Below the pieces are notes generated by a model that did no database searches, was not told where the DNA came from, and was given only the letters and a program-made list of their open reading frames with translations. 35,309 nt of DNA from positions 1-35,309 of the forward strand of contig CANGOE010000026.1 in the NCBI GenBank assembly GCA_947455455.1, written 5' to 3'. A program made the translations under genes and the position numbers. Position 1 is the first letter of the stretch. Each line of letters starts with the position of its first letter. Below, in pieces: positions 33,885-35,309 of this stretch. This stretch comes from Hyphomicrobiales bacterium (GTDB lineage: Bacteria > Pseudomonadota > Alphaproteobacteria > Rhizobiales > Beijerinckiaceae).

Positions 33885-34280
33885 TCAAAGCGCTTTGTCT
33901 TTGATCTTGATTGTATAATTGACATAGCCCGTCTGCACGCGGCCCTTGCGCTTGTTGTACAGGATTTTGACCGTCATCGTGTCGGTCCCGACTTTTTCGG
34001 GGACGATGATGATCACATTGTCGTTTTCAATCCGCGCAGACACAAATTTCGGCTTGATCAGGATTTCGATCGGCTTGCTCAGACCGTTCTGGAACAGATA
34101 TTCCTTCGAACAGCCGTTCTGGTCCGACCCGGCACGGGCCGATTGCACGGTCATTTCCCATGTGATGCTTTTGGTGTCGCCCTCGTTGCCGAACAGGCCG
34201 GTCGGCGGATGGTTGCAGTATTTTTCGGCATAGGCCGCCGTCCCGAATAAACAAAAGAATACAATGAGAAATTTGCGCAT
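33885..34280 (-). CDS. Small secreted protein of unknown function
   Basis: A 131-residue protein I do not recognise. The N-terminus MRKFLIVFFCLFGTAAYA is a clear Sec signal peptide with a probable cut after AYA. The mature part has two cysteines (KYCNHPP and NGCSKEY) that could form one disulfide. Its second half is rich in alternating beta-strand pattern (IEILIKPKFVSARIE, VIIIVPEKV, MTVKILYNKR, YVNYTIKI), suggesting an Ig-like beta sandwich in the periplasm. ATG 34280 has GAGG 7 nt upstream; ATG 34286 is too close to it. Base composition is clearly less GC-rich than that of its neighbours, a possible sign of transfer. An inverted repeat AAAGCGC/GCGCTTT (33874-33896) overlaps its stop codon. 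Confidence 0.75.
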   Translation of the reverse strand: MRKFLIVFFCLFGTAAYAEKYCNHPPTGLFGNEGDTKSITWEMTVQSARAGSDQNGCSKEYLFQNGLSKPIEILIKPKFVSARIENDNVIIIVPEKVGTDTMTVKILYNKRKGRVQTGYVNYTIKIKDKAL

Positions 34281-35073
34281 TGGCATGCCTCACAACAATT
34301 CCAGCTCAGGGTGGAAAAATCACCACGCCGCGTGTCCAGCTTTGTTCATACAGTCTGAAAACACAGACCCGAGCAACAAGTCTAACATCAACCCGATCAG
34401 CCGCCAAGCTGATCCTTCCTTGCGCTCCGGCGGCACAGTGCCATGTGCTGACCATTCAATGCGGTCTGGAGAATGACCCGCGTTAATCATATTTGCAGAT
34501 GGGGGTTTATCAATGCGGTGATTCGGAAGAATTCGGATAAAAAACGGACCGAAATCGACAAAATGGCTGGTATTTCTCTATCGAAACAGCGCATTCCGAT
34601 AAAATCGGATCCCATTTGACTCGCTTGCGTGATCTGGTTATGAATATGGTTGAATTGTGATCTGTGTGATTTGTAAGTGTTTCTGTTTTTAAGCGCGTCT
34701 GTTGTGTAAGCCATCGTGATGGCGGGTAAAATTCACTTTCCAAGCCTGATTGGCCAATGGTCCTGCGTTTTGCGCGTCTCGGTTCCCGGGTTCTTGTCGT
34801 TCCAAGTCTGGTTTAACGGGTCTGGTTGTTGCGGGTGCTGATGTCTCTCCTGTGTGTCTGACAGGGTCAGTTGTTTGGTCTGACCGGTCACCTGTTTGAT
34901 TTTTGTTTCGTGTTTTGCGTTGTGTCCGCCGGTTGTTTTCCGGTGGTTTTCCCGAGCTTTAGCTCTGGCGTTTTCCTGTTGTTGGTCTTGCGTGTTGTTG
35001 CGTGCGTTGTGGTTCGCAGGCCGGTTTTTGTTGTGTGTTTTTCCATGTCCCATATTTCAGGAATTGAACGAGC
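34281..35073. other. Long non-coding region with A-depleted G/T-rich tract
   Basis: Nearly 800 bases without a credible gene. Features seen: an inverted repeat GATCAGC/GCTGATC (34395-34414), the palindrome TCCGAT-AAA-ATCGGA (34595-34609), a good plus-strand promoter (34616-34644) and then a G/T-rich, A-poor tract. In 34921-35040 only 3 of 120 bases are A, and in 34981-35040 51 of 60 are G or T. Small inverted repeats in the tract are CTGAC-AGG-GTCAG (34857-34869) and CCGCCGG/CCGGTGG around 34927-34947. It may be a long 5' leader of the secretion gene at 35074. Confidence 0.6.
34595..34644 (+). promoter_or_regulatory. Promoter with upstream palindrome for the secretion-transporter leader
   Basis: TTGACT (34616-34621), a 17-nt spacer and TATGAA (34639-34644) form a strong sigma70-like promoter. 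The palindrome TCCGAT-AAA-ATCGGA (34595-34609) lies 6 nt upstream of the -35 and could bind a regulator. A related but imperfect repeat lies near 34532-34560. Transcription would start near 34651, about 420 nt before the coding start. Confidence 0.5.
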
Positions 35074-35309
35074 ATGGCTGCTTTTCGGATTTTCGACGGT
35101 CACATTGTGGGCAGTCCTCGGATGCGTAAAGGTCCCACCATCCGTGCGGGTCTGACCCGAAGTGCCTTGCTTCTTGGCGCGTTGTTCGCGGCCTCGGGGG
35201 CTTTGGCTCAGAGTTTTGATTCCGGTTCGGTCCTGCGCCAGATCGAGCGCGCACTGCCTGTGCCCTCTCTGCCGTCTATCGGCCCTGCCGAAGAGCTTCC
35301 GGCCATCGC
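35074..35309 (+). CDS. 5' end of a probable two-partner secretion transporter (FhaC/ShlB type), cut by the window edge
   Basis: An open frame from ATG 35074 to the end of the window (78 complete codons). After a basic N-region the segment TRSALLLGALFAASGALA is a signal-peptide core with cleavage after ALA, followed by QSFDSGSVLRQIERALPVPS. Outer-membrane TpsB proteins (ShlB/FhaC/HecB) begin their mature part with this kind of short helix (DxGxxLRQIExxLP) before the POTRA domains. The first 26 residues before the core are longer than usual and recall the extended signal peptides of type V secretion; a second ATG at 35122 would give a normal-length one. AGGAA lies 10 nt before the first ATG. 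No POTRA or barrel sequence is within the window, so the family call is tentative. Confidence 0.55.
   Translation, partial: MAAFRIFDGHIVGSPRMRKGPTIRAGLTRSALLLGALFAASGALAQSFDSGSVLRQIERALPVPSLPSIGPAEELPAI

Noticed and set aside
34733-35053. A 106-codon minus-strand frame rich in Asn, His, Lys, Gln and Thr
   Set aside because: Its composition simply reflects the A/C-rich strand; there is no ribosome site, and no domain is recognised.

Overview
The window looks like chromosomal DNA of a GC-rich alphaproteobacterium. The evidence is a hemN gene preceded by a perfect FNR/FnrL box, tightly overlapping ATGA/TGATG gene junctions, and an aromatic/acyl-CoA style of catabolic gene content. I cannot name the genus. 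I saw no insertion sequence, CRISPR array, rRNA or tRNA.

Region 1 (about 123-25921) is a large catabolic island built from two convergent operons plus one divergent gene. The plus-strand operon (1339-9768, eight genes) encodes a three-component Rieske oxygenase (flavin/2Fe-2S reductase, alpha and beta subunits), an acyl-CoA ligase, a cysteine-less thiolase-like protein, an unusual fusion of a DUF35 zinc-ribbon/OB domain to a degenerate SDR domain, a cyclase-family metal hydrolase and an intact SDR. The minus-strand operon is read from 25921 down to 9772 and has thirteen genes with no gap over about 61 nt. It encodes a GntR/FCD regulator, a RutA-like flavin monooxygenase, an HpcH/HpaI aldolase, a stand-alone V4R domain protein, a D-2-hydroxyacid-type FAD oxidase, a second cyclase, indolepyruvate:ferredoxin oxidoreductase IorA and IorB, a complete Dpp/Opp-type ABC importer and a second acyl-CoA ligase. 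The two operons meet with only 3 nt between their stop codons. A hydantoin-racemase-family gene lacking both catalytic cysteines is divergent from the plus operon.

Inferred logic: the ABC system imports a small acid, amide or conjugate. The ligases make CoA thioesters, and the oxygenase, SDR and cyclases hydroxylate, oxidise and open rings or lactams. The thiolase-like/DUF35 pair may cleave a side chain by a retro-aldol reaction. The FAD oxidase may turn 2-hydroxy acids into 2-oxo acids, which IorAB would convert to acyl-CoA while the HpcH aldolase releases pyruvate or a similar oxoacid. The substrate is not known. An indolic, arylpyruvate or other N-heteroaromatic compound is a reasonable guess.

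Region 2 (26144-33884) is ordinary chromosome: katG with a clear terminator, mscL, hemN, a small DUF2892 gene beside what looks like the tail of a deleted RND efflux gene, recQ with a possibly structured leader, and an EamA permease. Region 3 (33885-35309) is less GC-rich. It holds a small secreted protein of unknown function, a striking A-depleted G/T-rich tract that may be a long leader, and the 5' end of a probable FhaC/ShlB-type two-partner secretion transporter cut off by the window edge.
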